7,077 nt of DNA from Polyangiaceae bacterium. Its GTDB lineage: Bacteria > Myxococcota > Polyangia > Polyangiales > Polyangiaceae. Below, piece after piece: positions 1-5,856 of this stretch. Both the position numbers and the translations under genes were made by a program. Below the pieces are notes generated by a model. The model did no database searches. It had not been told where the DNA came from and worked only from the letters and a program-made list of their open reading frames with translations. The stretch's first letter is position 1, and each line of letters opens with the position of its first letter. The stretch is taken from contig JAICTU010000469.1 in NCBI GenBank assembly GCA_025936205.1, positions 1 to 7,077 on the forward strand. The letters run 5' to 3'.

Positions 1-719
1 ACGGCCGCGTCGTTGCCGCCGGGGAAGAGCGCGTCGCCCACGTAGGTGACGTGCTCCATGCCCTCGTCGAGCAGCGAGCGCACGGCGAAGCTCTTGTCAC
101 GGCCGCGCACCACGATGTCGAACGAGGTCTGCCCGCCGAGCGAGAGCAACAGGTCATTGCCGTGCAGCACCTCGTCGAGCCTCTTGCGCAGCACGGGCAT
201 GAGCCGAGCCCGGTAGCCGCTCTGCGCGTCGAACTGTACGAACGCGTCGCGGCTCTGACGGCCGGCGGCGGAGAGCGCGCCCCGCTCGCGGCCGGAGGGC
301 GCCAGGTTGATCATGCCGCGCCGGTCGATGATGCGATCGCCCACCACGCTCACTTCGGGCGGCAGCTGAAACTCGGGCTCCTCCAGCAGCTCCGTGAGCA
401 GGATCTGCAGCGCCTGAAAGCCCCAGTCGCCCAGGTGGGAGCGCAGCGAAAACTCATCCACCAGCGTGAGCTCCAGCGCGTCGCCGCAGCGGCAGCGGTA
501 GCGCAGCGCTCCGTTGCACAGAAAGGCCTCGAACTCCCCTCGGAAGCCGTGGGCGTGCAGCGGCTCGAAGAACTGGCTCATCAGCAGGTCCCGGTCGCTG
601 CCCGCGGCGAGCGCGAACGGCCGACGGAGCGCGCTCAGGCGGCGCGCCATGCCCAGGTCGAGGGCTTCGCGAGCCTTGGTCAGGGTGTTGTCGACGTCAA
701 AAACGACTGCGCGCTTCAT
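1..719 (-). CDS. Phosphomannomutase, eukaryotic HAD type (3' end outside window)
   Basis: Interconverts mannose 6-phosphate and mannose 1-phosphate in the cytoplasm, the step before GDP-mannose synthesis. The 239 visible residues carry the full order of PMM motifs: nucleophile/acid pair in FDVDNTLT (Asp8, Asp10), a GSDR motif at 40-43, CNG at 68-70 (ENG in most PMMs), the cap-domain substrate arginines in DRRGMIN (132-138) and APSGR (140-144), GGQTSFDIVV at 195-204, and the closing GDALFPGGND at 229-238. This order is that of human PMM1/PMM2 and not of the bacterial ManB/AlgC phosphohexomutases. PMMs are about 245-260 residues, so only the last few residues are missing. The ATG at 719 is preceded by AGGAAG, a good ribosome site. 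Oddities: Gly of the usual DVDGT is Asn, and about six extra residues lie between Arg144 and the next conserved Arg. It is divergent from tlyA. Confidence 0.9.
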   Translation of the reverse strand, partial: MKRAVVFDVDNTLTKAREALDLGMARRLSALRRPFALAAGSDRDLLMSQFFEPLHAHGFRGEFEAFLCNGALRYRCRCGDALELTLVDEFSLRSHLGDWGFQALQILLTELLEEPEFQLPPEVSVVGDRIIDRRGMINLAPSGRERGALSAAGRQSRDAFVQFDAQSGYRARLMPVLRKRLDEVLHGNDLLLSLGGQTSFDIVVRGRDKSFAVRSLLDEGMEHVTYVGDALFPGGNDAA

Positions 720-786
720 TGGCTTCCTGTTCCAGTCTGACATCTATCAGCTCCTCAGCTCCAAAAATCTGCCAGAGTGGGGCCGT
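720..786. promoter_or_regulatory. Divergent promoter region between PMM and tlyA
   Basis: These 67 bp separate two genes read away from each other, so both promoters or their upstream parts should lie here. It is visibly less GC-rich than its surroundings (CCAAAAATCT at 761-770). TCAGCTCC occurs twice in perfect tandem (747-754 and 755-762). I could not assign convincing -35/-10 boxes for either direction. Confidence 0.5.
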
Positions 787-1542
787 ATGGCGGTAGCGAA
801 GGCGCGCCTCGACACGTTGCTGGTGGAGCGCGGGCTCGCGCCCTCGCGCAGCGTGGCAGTGGGCTGTATTCTCGCCGGCCGCGTGTTCTCGGGCGAGCGG
901 CGCCTGGACAAGCCCGGCACCAGTCTGCCCCTGGACACGCCGCTCAGCGTCCGCGAGCTGCCGCGTTATGTCTCACGGGGCGGTGTCAAGCTGGAGGGCG
1001 CGCTGCGCGATCTGGGCGTGGACCCGGCGGGCAGGGTCTGGCTCGACATCGGGGCCTCCACGGGCGGCTTCACCGACTGCCTGCTGCAGCACGGCGCGCT
1101 GCGCGTGTACGCGGTGGATGTAGGGCGCGGTCAGCTCGCCGAGAAGCTGCGCCAGGACCCGCGGGTGGTCGCGCGCGAGGGCACCAACGCCCGGCATCTG
1201 ACGGCCGCGGACTTTCCGGAGCCGATCGCCGCGATCGTGCTCGACGCTTCTTTCATCGGCATCGGCAAGCTATTGCCGGCCATCGGCGCGATCCTGCCGG
1301 ACGCCGGCGAGCTGCTGGCGCTGATCAAGCCGCAGTTCGAGGCCGGCGCCGAGCTGGCGCGCGAGGGGCGCGGGGTGATCCGCGATCCGGAGCAGCGCCA
1401 GGGCATCATCCGCGAGGTGCTGAAAGAGCTCGAGCCGAGCGGCTTCGAGGTGCTCGGCTCGAGTGATTCGTGCTTGCCGGGGCCGAAGGGCAACCTGGAG
1501 CACTTTGTGTTCGCGCGGAAGGTGCAGCGCTCGGGAGCGTGA
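787..1542 (+). CDS. tlyA: TlyA-family S4-domain rRNA (cytidine-2'-O)-methyltransferase
   Basis: SAM-dependent 2'-O-methyltransferase that in characterised members methylates C1920 of 23S rRNA and, in one subgroup, C1409 of 16S rRNA. The 251-residue protein has an N-terminal S4 RNA-binding domain (about 7-60), the linker YVSRGGVKL (61-69), and an FtsJ/RrmJ-type Rossmann fold with SAM motif DIGASTGGFTD (87-97). The K-D-K-E catalytic set is complete: Lys68, Asp153, Lys181 (LIKPQFEAG) and Glu238 (GNLEHF), almost the same numbering as in the mycobacterial protein. Asp153 sits in DASFIGI, where most relatives have DVSFISL or DLSFISL. The chain stops 13 residues after Glu238, without the longer C-terminal tail of TlyA types that also modify 16S rRNA; 23S-only activity is therefore inferred. 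ATG787 is chosen because the S4 motif begins seven residues later; GTGGGG lies just upstream as a fair ribosome site. Confidence 0.93.
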   Translation: MAVAKARLDTLLVERGLAPSRSVAVGCILAGRVFSGERRLDKPGTSLPLDTPLSVRELPRYVSRGGVKLEGALRDLGVDPAGRVWLDIGASTGGFTDCLLQHGALRVYAVDVGRGQLAEKLRQDPRVVAREGTNARHLTAADFPEPIAAIVLDASFIGIGKLLPAIGAILPDAGELLALIKPQFEAGAELAREGRGVIRDPEQRQGIIREVLKELEPSGFEVLGSSDSCLPGPKGNLEHFVFARKVQRSGA

Positions 1543-1581
1543 AGCTCGCTCGGCCGGCGATGCGCGGCGGTCAGCGAGCTT
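1542..1581. terminator. Inverted repeat between convergent genes, possible bidirectional terminator
   Basis: AAGCTCGCT (1542-1550, starting at the last base of the tlyA stop) is repeated as its exact reverse complement at 1573-1581, giving a 9-bp stem with a 22-nt GC-rich loop. It lies between two convergent genes. There is no T-run on either side, so it is not a textbook intrinsic terminator; it could be a transcript-end hairpin that needs Rho or protects the 3' end. Confidence 0.4.
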
Positions 1582-1618
1582 GGCGACGTGCGGGGTCGTG
1601 GAGGGCCCGCTTGCCCCA

Positions 1619-2605
1619 TCAACCCAGCCGTTCATCGAGACGAAAGAGGTGGCGGGCGTTGCCGTAGGCGAACGCGTTTCGCTCAGCGTCCGTCGCGAAC
1701 TCCTCGAGAAAGGCCGCGATGGCCGCGCCGGTCGGCTGCTGGAAGGGGTAGTCGGTCGAGAAGATCAGCCGGTCGCTGGTGGTCACCGCCCCTGCGTGCC
1801 GCAGCAGCGCGGGGTTCAGCATGCCCGAAGCGGTGATGTAAACGTTGCAGCGCACGTAATCGGAGACGCTGCGCCGCAGGCCGGCGATCCGCGTCAGGCT
1901 GTTCGCGCGGTCGAGCCAGAAGAGCAGCAGCTCGCCCCAGTGACCGAGGATGATCTGCAACTGTGGGTGACGATCGAAGGTGCCGCGCGCGATCAGACGC
2001 AGAGCGGCCAGACCCGCCTCCAGGTGCCATCCCCACGCGAAGGTCGCCAGGGCGAGATCGGTCATCGCGCCCAGCCCAGAATAGGACGCGCTGCGCAGCG
2101 CGCGCGTCGGGATCTGCGGGTGGATGAAGAGGGGCTGCCCGAGCGCGGCCGCCGCCGCGAACAGGTCGTCGTAGCGCGGATCGTCCAGCGGGATCTCGCC
2201 GGTTCGCCCGTACACCATCGCGCCCACGGCGCACAACCCCGCAGCCCGCTCGAGCTCGGCGGCGACGGCACGAGGGTCGGCCATGGGCAGCGTCGACAGC
2301 GCCCGCAGGCGCGTGGGATGGCGCTTCACCGCCGCGGCCGCGACGTCGTTCAGCTCGCGGCACAACGCCGTCGCGTCGGGTGCACGAAGAGGCCCCGTCG
2401 CCGGCGGAGCCAGGCCGAGGATCGATAGCGCGATACCCTGCGCGTCCATCGCGGCGATCCGGCTCTCGCCGAGATCCTCCAGGCGCGCGAGCTTGTCGCC
2501 GCCGTTGAAGAGCAGGCTGTCGTCCTGGTCTTCTGGCGGGAGCGACGCGAGCGCGCGCGTGAGCTGCGGCGCCGTCCAGTGTTCCTCGATGGCGATCAAG
2601 CCCAT
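1619..2605 (-). CDS. Amidohydrolase-2 family protein, gamma-resorcylate decarboxylase-like
   Basis: Metal-dependent TIM-barrel enzyme of the amidohydrolase-2/ACMSD superfamily, cytoplasmic. The 328 residues align along their length with the gamma-resorcylate (2,6-dihydroxybenzoate) decarboxylase type: ExH metal motif IEEH at 6-9 (Glu7, His9), IHPQIP with His162, LGHWGE with His222 and Glu225, and FSTDYPF with Asp285, closing with GNARHLFRLD (315-324). Members decarboxylate hydroxybenzoates or related acids without a redox cofactor; some are hydrolases, so the substrate here is unknown. Length is typical (about 325-330). ATG2605 fits the family start exactly (the ExH motif is at residues 7-9) and has AAGGT about 7 nt upstream. 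It is divergent from an AraC regulator, its likely controller, and converges with tlyA. No signal peptide is seen. Confidence 0.88.
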   Translation of the reverse strand: MGLIAIEEHWTAPQLTRALASLPPEDQDDSLLFNGGDKLARLEDLGESRIAAMDAQGIALSILGLAPPATGPLRAPDATALCRELNDVAAAAVKRHPTRLRALSTLPMADPRAVAAELERAAGLCAVGAMVYGRTGEIPLDDPRYDDLFAAAAALGQPLFIHPQIPTRALRSASYSGLGAMTDLALATFAWGWHLEAGLAALRLIARGTFDRHPQLQIILGHWGELLLFWLDRANSLTRIAGLRRSVSDYVRCNVYITASGMLNPALLRHAGAVTTSDRLIFSTDYPFQQPTGAAIAAFLEEFATDAERNAFAYGNARHLFRLDERLG

Positions 2606-2734
2606 GACCGTACCTTTGTGGTCGAGCCGGCGGAGGCCCTGCCGGGGGCACGGTTGACGAGCACGCGGTGCTTCATGTCAGGATGGTAGCGCGGCTCACT
2701 TGCCCGATCTTCCCGACCTCTTGCCCGATCTTCC
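2606..2734. promoter_or_regulatory. Divergent control region between amidohydrolase and araC-type gene
   Basis: 129 bp with no gene. The half next to the regulator contains a direct repeat of operator type (2699-2734). A TTGACG at 2654-2659 resembles a -35 box reading toward the regulator, but nothing like a -10 box follows at 16-18 bp, so no promoter is assigned. Confidence 0.5.
2699..2734. repeat. 15-bp direct repeat, 21-bp period: candidate AraC-family operator
   Basis: CTTGCCCGATCTTCC is present at 2699-2713 and again, without mismatch, at 2720-2734; start-to-start distance is 21 bp, two helical turns. AraC-family proteins typically bind two directly repeated half-sites of about 15-17 bp at this spacing. 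The second copy ends at the base before the regulator's start codon, so binding would block its own expression and lies about 95-130 bp upstream of the divergent enzyme gene. Function is inferred. Confidence 0.55.
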
Positions 2735-3535
2735 ATGCGTGACCTTCTGCCCTATCTCGAACACGCCGCGCCCGGCGATGGGATGTCGTCCACCTCGATC
2801 CCGTTTGCGCACGTGAACCGTCGCAGTGCGGCGCGCGGCCCCGTCGCGCATGTGCTGCCGCCGAGCGTCTGGATCCACGTGGCGGGCCACAAGCGAGCTC
2901 GCGTCGGGCGCGAGGTCCGTGAGCTCTCCGCGGGCGACGTGCACGCTCTCTCGCGGCCCACCACGGTCGTCAGTGAGGTCGTGCGCGCGCCCTACCTGTG
3001 CGTGATGCTGAGCGTCGATCCGAGCCTGATCGCCAGTCTCGCGGGTGCTCCGCGCGCGGCGTCGTCGAACATCAGCGATCCGCTCACGCGGCTCGTGCGC
3101 CTGCTCGATACGCCGTCCGAGATCCCCGTGCTCGCGCCACTCCTGCAGCGCGAGCTGTTCTTTCGCCTGCTCGCGGGCCCCGCGGGCGACGATCTGCGCG
3201 AGCTCGCACGCGGCCACGACGCGCTGGTCGCCTCGGCGCTGGCCTGGCTCGACGCGCGCTACACGGAGCCGTTCAGCGCGGAGTTGCTCGCCGCGCACGC
3301 GGGCTCGAGCGTGTCGGCGCTCTACGCGCGCTTCAAGCTGCGAATGGGCCTCACGCCGCTGCAATACCAGAAGCGCCTGCGCCTCGAAGCTGCGCGCCGC
3401 CTGCTCTTCGGCGGAGAGCTCGACGTCGGCGCCGTCGCGGCCCGTGTGGGCTATGCGAGCGCCGCCCAGTTCAGTCGCGACTACCGGCGTGCGTTCGCGG
3501 CGCCGCCCAGCCGTGATCGCGGCGCGCGGAGCTGA
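2735..3535 (+). CDS. AraC-family transcriptional regulator with AraC_N domain
   Basis: DNA-binding regulator, 266 residues. Residues about 15-150 form the AraC_N (YqhC-like) sensor domain, recognisable from HVAGHKRARVG (48-58), LSVDPSLIA (92-100) and the family signature LLDTPSEIPVLAPLLQREL (123-141). The C-terminal part (about 165-260) holds the two helix-turn-helix motifs: ELLAAHAGSSVSALYARFK (183-201), the linker LTPLQYQKRLRLEAARRLL (206-224), and VAARVGYASAAQFSRDYRRAF (234-254). The ligand is unknown. ATG2735 is the first possible start after an in-frame TAG at 2687 and is needed for the N-terminal domain, but it has no ribosome site and directly touches the direct repeat; ATG2783, which has a purine-rich stretch just before it, is the alternative. 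Divergent position implies control of the gamma-resorcylate decarboxylase-like gene and of itself. Confidence 0.92.
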   Translation: MRDLLPYLEHAAPGDGMSSTSIPFAHVNRRSAARGPVAHVLPPSVWIHVAGHKRARVGREVRELSAGDVHALSRPTTVVSEVVRAPYLCVMLSVDPSLIASLAGAPRAASSNISDPLTRLVRLLDTPSEIPVLAPLLQRELFFRLLAGPAGDDLRELARGHDALVASALAWLDARYTEPFSAELLAAHAGSSVSALYARFKLRMGLTPLQYQKRLRLEAARRLLFGGELDVGAVAARVGYASAAQFSRDYRRAFAAPPSRDRGARS

Positions 3536-3580
3536 GCGGAGACGAGCGCGTCAAGGCGATGAGGTCTGACCGGTAGATCT

Positions 3581-3596
3581 TGGCACGGGGACTGCA
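3581..3596 (+). promoter_or_regulatory. Sigma-54-type -24/-12 promoter
   Basis: TGGCACG-GGGA-CTGCA matches the RpoN consensus TGGCACG-N4-TTGCW at all seven bases of the -24 box and at the invariant GC of the -12 box; only the first T of the -12 box differs (C). The GG-to-GC spacing is the required one. The expected transcript start is near 3607, two bases before ATG3609, so the transcript would be nearly leaderless unless translation starts at ATG3663. An upstream activator site would fall within the 3' end of the regulator gene; none was identified. Confidence 0.5.
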
Positions 3597-3608
3597 CGCC
3601 GTCGGGGC

Positions 3609-4532
3609 ATGTCGAAGCCACTGCGCGTCGTGACGCTGGTGCTCGCTGCGCTTTCGCTGACGATGACGTCGGCCCACGTGCTCGAGTTGCCGCAGAAGCT
3701 GAGCTACTCACCCTCGACCTATGCGCTGGTGAATGGGACGCTGTACCGCTGGTTCGCCATCATCGGGGGCATTTACACCGTGGCGGCCATCGTGGCCGCG
3801 TGGCTGCTCGCGTGGGCGGCGCGGCGCGTGCGGGTCGCGCTGGGATGGGCCGCCGCAGGCGCGTCGCTGCTGTCGCTCGCGTTCGTGTCCTGGTTGGCGC
3901 TGGTGATGCCAGTGAACGCGATCGTCGCGCGCGCGGCCGCAGCCGCGCCGGAGTCCCTCCCGGGCCTGTGGTGGGAGCTCCGCCCCCGCTGGGAATATGG
4001 CCACCTCGTCGGGTTTGTGCTCGATCTGCTCGGGTTCTGCGCGCTCGCGGCGTCGGCCGTCGCGGATGCACCGCGGGCCGCCGCGCGCCCGGTGCGTGCG
4101 TCCGCCAGCGTGTTGATCCGGGCTCCCAGGGGGGTGTTCGCGCTGTACGCGACATGGCAAGACTGGCCGCGCGTGTTCTGGAAGACCATTCGCGGCGTCC
4201 GCCTCATCAGCGACGATGGGAGCGCACGAGAGCTCGACGTGCAGCAGGTGGAGGGGCACGTCCCCAACTTTCTGCGCATCGTCTCGCCCGGGCTGATCGT
4301 CCTGGAGGAGCACAAACGGCGCTTTGACGCGCGCTTCGAGAATCGGTTCGAGGCCATCGAGGCCGGAACCCGCTACGTCGTGAGCGCCGAGGTCACGCTC
4401 CGGGGAGGTCTGCGCTGGCTCCGCCTGATCGCCAAGCCCGTGATCGTCTCGCGTCTGCGGCGCTTCGTCCTGGAGCCGATCCGGGTCGCCGCCGAAGCGG
4501 GCGGGCGCGCCTCGGCGGCGTCGTCGACTTAG
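3609..4532 (+). CDS. Four-helix membrane protein (DUF1772-like) fused to SRPBCC domain
   Basis: 307 residues. The N-terminal half is a membrane region with four predicted helices (about 6-24, 47-70, 78-101 and 132-152); the HVLELPQKL motif after helix 1 (23-31) resembles DUF1772-type small membrane proteins. From about 164 to 291 the sequence has the layout of a SRPBCC (START/polyketide-cyclase-like) domain: [23 protein letters not shown] at its start, then alternating strands and a closing helix (280-296). Such domains bind hydrophobic ligands in a deep pocket; no ligand or reaction can be named. By hydropathy the SRPBCC part follows helix 4 directly, so it should lie close to the membrane, probably on the cytoplasmic side. 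ATG3609 is kept because it opens helix 1; its ribosome site is poor (GGGG at 2-5 nt). A sigma-54-like promoter lies directly upstream. Its stop overlaps that of the convergent DUF2200 gene. Confidence 0.75.
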   Translation: MSKPLRVVTLVLAALSLTMTSAHVLELPQKLSYSPSTYALVNGTLYRWFAIIGGIYTVAAIVAAWLLAWAARRVRVALGWAAAGASLLSLAFVSWLALVMPVNAIVARAAAAAPESLPGLWWELRPRWEYGHLVGFVLDLLGFCALAASAVADAPRAAARPVRASASVLIRAPRGVFALYATWQDWPRVFWKTIRGVRLISDDGSARELDVQQVEGHVPNFLRIVSPGLIVLEEHKRRFDARFENRFEAIEAGTRYVVSAEVTLRGGLRWLRLIAKPVIVSRLRRFVLEPIRVAAEAGGRASAASST

Positions 4533-4987
4533 CGGTCCGTGCCCTCGCCTGACCGGAGGATGCTCGCCATCCGCTTTCCCCGGGCCAGCTCGTCAATCAG
4601 CTTGTCGAGGTAGCGGATCTTCCGCATCAGCGGGTCGGCGATTTCTTCGACGCGCATCCCGCAGATGACACCCTGGATGAGCCGTGCGTTGGGATTCAGC
4701 TGCGGCGCCTGGGTGAAGAACGCCTCCAGGTCCAGCTTGCTCTCGATCGCGCGCTGGAGTTCCTTGCCGCTGTAGCCCGTGAGCCACTGGATGATCTCAT
4801 CGACCTCTGCCTGCGTCCGCCCCTTCTTCTCCGCCTTCTCCACATACAGCGGGTACACGCTCGCGAACGAGATCCTGAACACGCGCAACTGCCTGGCCCC
4901 GCCGGCGCCGGGTTTCGGCGCCTGCTTCGCTTTCCTGGCCCCTGCGCGCTTCTCGGTGGGCGCCTTTTCTTTCTTCACCGCAGCCAT
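4529..4987 (-). CDS. DUF2200 family protein with basic N-terminal tail
   Basis: 152 residues; the function of the family is unknown. Residues 34-145 match DUF2200 across its length: [20 protein letters not shown] (37-56), [12 protein letters not shown] (61-72), [21 protein letters not shown] (90-110), [23 protein letters not shown] (113-135). DUF2200 proteins are normally near 115-120 residues. The extra 30 or so N-terminal residues (4-30) are rich in Lys, Ala, Pro and Gly, resembling a histone H1-like or nucleic-acid-binding tail; such tails occur on assorted proteins in myxobacteria, so its role is unclear. The start is ATG4987; a TTG at 4996 would add three residues. No clear ribosome site. 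It lies 44 bp downstream of the GST gene on the same strand and could be co-transcribed with it. Its stop TAA overlaps the TAG of the facing SRPBCC gene. Confidence 0.88.
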   Translation of the reverse strand: MAAVKKEKAPTEKRAGARKAKQAPKPGAGGARQLRVFRISFASVYPLYVEKAEKKGRTQAEVDEIIQWLTGYSGKELQRAIESKLDLEAFFTQAPQLNPNARLIQGVICGMRVEEIADPLMRKIRYLDKLIDELARGKRMASILRSGEGTDR

Positions 4988-5031
4988 GCGCCGCAATGGT
5001 TAGCACGGGCAGCGCGTTCTGGGGATTCAGC

Positions 5032-5670
5032 TCAGGAGAATCTCAGCTCGATGCCTTCCGCCTCGCAGGCGCGTCGCGTCGCTGTGCGCTCTGCCACCGC
5101 GTGCACGCAGCGCCGGATCCCCGGGAGCGCTGACGGGGGCGGCGAGAGGCGCTCTGCCCACCAGGTGAGCATGTACAGATAGGCGTCGCACGCCGAGTAC
5201 GCCGGACCCAGCAGGAATGGGCCGCTCGCGAGCGCCTCGTTCAGGACGTGAAACGCCGAGCGGAGGCGCTCGACCGCGGCCCGGCGCACGCCTTCCAAGG
5301 CCTGTGGCTCGTCGCTGTACTGCTCGGGGTAGCGAAACGCCATGTACGCTGGCTGGACGGTGTTGGTCAGAAAAGTGAGCCACTTGTAAAAGTGCGCGCG
5401 CTCCGCCGTCCCGAGCGGCGGCGCGAGGCGTGCTCCGGGATAGAGGTCGGCGATGTGCAAACAGATGGCAGCCGCTTCGAACAACACCAGCTCGCCCGAG
5501 ACCAGCACCGGAATGCGGCCGTTGGGGTTCAGCCGCAGGTACTCGGCGCTCTTTTGTTGCTCACTGCGGCGATCGACGAGCACCAGCTCATACTTGCAGC
5601 CCGCCTCCTCGAGCAGAATGTGCGGAGCCAGGTTGGCGTTGGCCGGGTAGTAGTAGAGCTGGTGCTTCAT
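5032..5670 (-). CDS. Glutathione S-transferase family protein
   Basis: 212 residues, normal GST length. The N-terminal thioredoxin-fold domain (1-78) begins LYYYPANANLAPHILLEEAG (5-24), with NPNGRIPVLV at 49-57 carrying the cis-Pro (Pro54) that contacts glutathione, and FEAAAICLHIADLYP at 64-78. The all-helical C-terminal domain (about 88-205) contains the SACDAYL capping box (159-165). The glutathione-binding ESxAI motif reads EAAAI (65-69), so the Ser that usually holds the gamma-glutamyl group is Ala; related bacterial GST-like proteins share this, which leaves glutathione use uncertain. The likely role is conjugation or reduction of an electrophile in the cytoplasm; substrate unknown. ATG5670 is chosen because it places the first beta strand immediately after the start; an upstream in-frame start at 5712 would add only a charged stretch. 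It sits downstream of a broken VOC gene and upstream of the DUF2200 gene, all on one strand. Confidence 0.9.
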   Translation of the reverse strand: MKHQLYYYPANANLAPHILLEEAGCKYELVLVDRRSEQQKSAEYLRLNPNGRIPVLVSGELVLFEAAAICLHIADLYPGARLAPPLGTAERAHFYKWLTFLTNTVQPAYMAFRYPEQYSDEPQALEGVRRAAVERLRSAFHVLNEALASGPFLLGPAYSACDAYLYMLTWWAERLSPPPSALPGIRRCVHAVAERTATRRACEAEGIELRFS

Positions 5671-5736
5671 CCGCGCGAGCCTATCGTGACTCCGCCGGTC
5701 AGGGCTTCGCACAAGTTGGCACTGCGCCGCGGAAAG

Positions 5737-5752
5737 GGCGCAATCTTGCGCC
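5737..5752. promoter_or_regulatory. Palindrome upstream of GST gene, possible operator
   Basis: GGCGCAA-TC-TTGCGCC is a perfect 16-bp palindrome (7-bp arms, 2-bp centre) lying 67 bp upstream of the GST start, inside the 186-bp non-coding stretch 5671-5856. The dimensions suit a dimeric repressor site such as a TetR or MarR type; the centre is too short for a good RNA hairpin. Apart from this and the hairpin at 5818-5849, nothing else is recognised in that stretch. Confidence 0.35.
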
Positions 5753-5817
5753 AGCGGCGCCGTTGCGCGCCCTGCGCACGCCTATCGTCGCGGCTTCGCT
5801 CGCCGGCTTCGATGCGG

Positions 5818-5849
5818 AAAAGACAGGGCTTGCCAGCGCGCGTCCCTGT
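5818..5849 (-). terminator. Possible intrinsic terminator after the VOC pseudogene
   Basis: Read on the minus strand, ACAGGG (5849-5844) and CCCTGT (5828-5823) form a 6-bp stem with a 15-nt loop, followed by CTTTTCC. It begins 8 bp past the stop of the broken VOC gene. The stem is short and the T-run has only four Ts, so it would be a weak terminator; a chance match is possible. Confidence 0.35.
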
Positions 5850-5856
5850 GGCCACG

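Noticed and set aside
51..740. Long open plus-strand frame over the PMM gene
   Set aside because: It is the antisense shadow of the phosphomannomutase; its translation is Arg/Ala/Gln-rich and resembles no protein family.
2596..2676. 26-codon minus-strand reading frame from ATG2676 ending inside the amidohydrolase start, a possible leader peptide
   Set aside because: No ribosome site, no recognisable peptide pattern, and it would run through the control region; overlap with the ATG is likely chance.
2654..2684. TTGACG followed by CAGGAT as a sigma-70 promoter for the AraC-type gene
   Set aside because: The spacer is 19 bp and the -10 match only three of six bases.
5716..5731. TGGCACT motif upstream of GST as a second sigma-54 promoter
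   Set aside because: The invariant GC of the -12 box is not at the required distance.
5680..5789. GCCTATCGT occurring twice in the GST upstream region
   Set aside because: Nine bases, irregular spacing of about 100 bp and no extension; compatible with chance.
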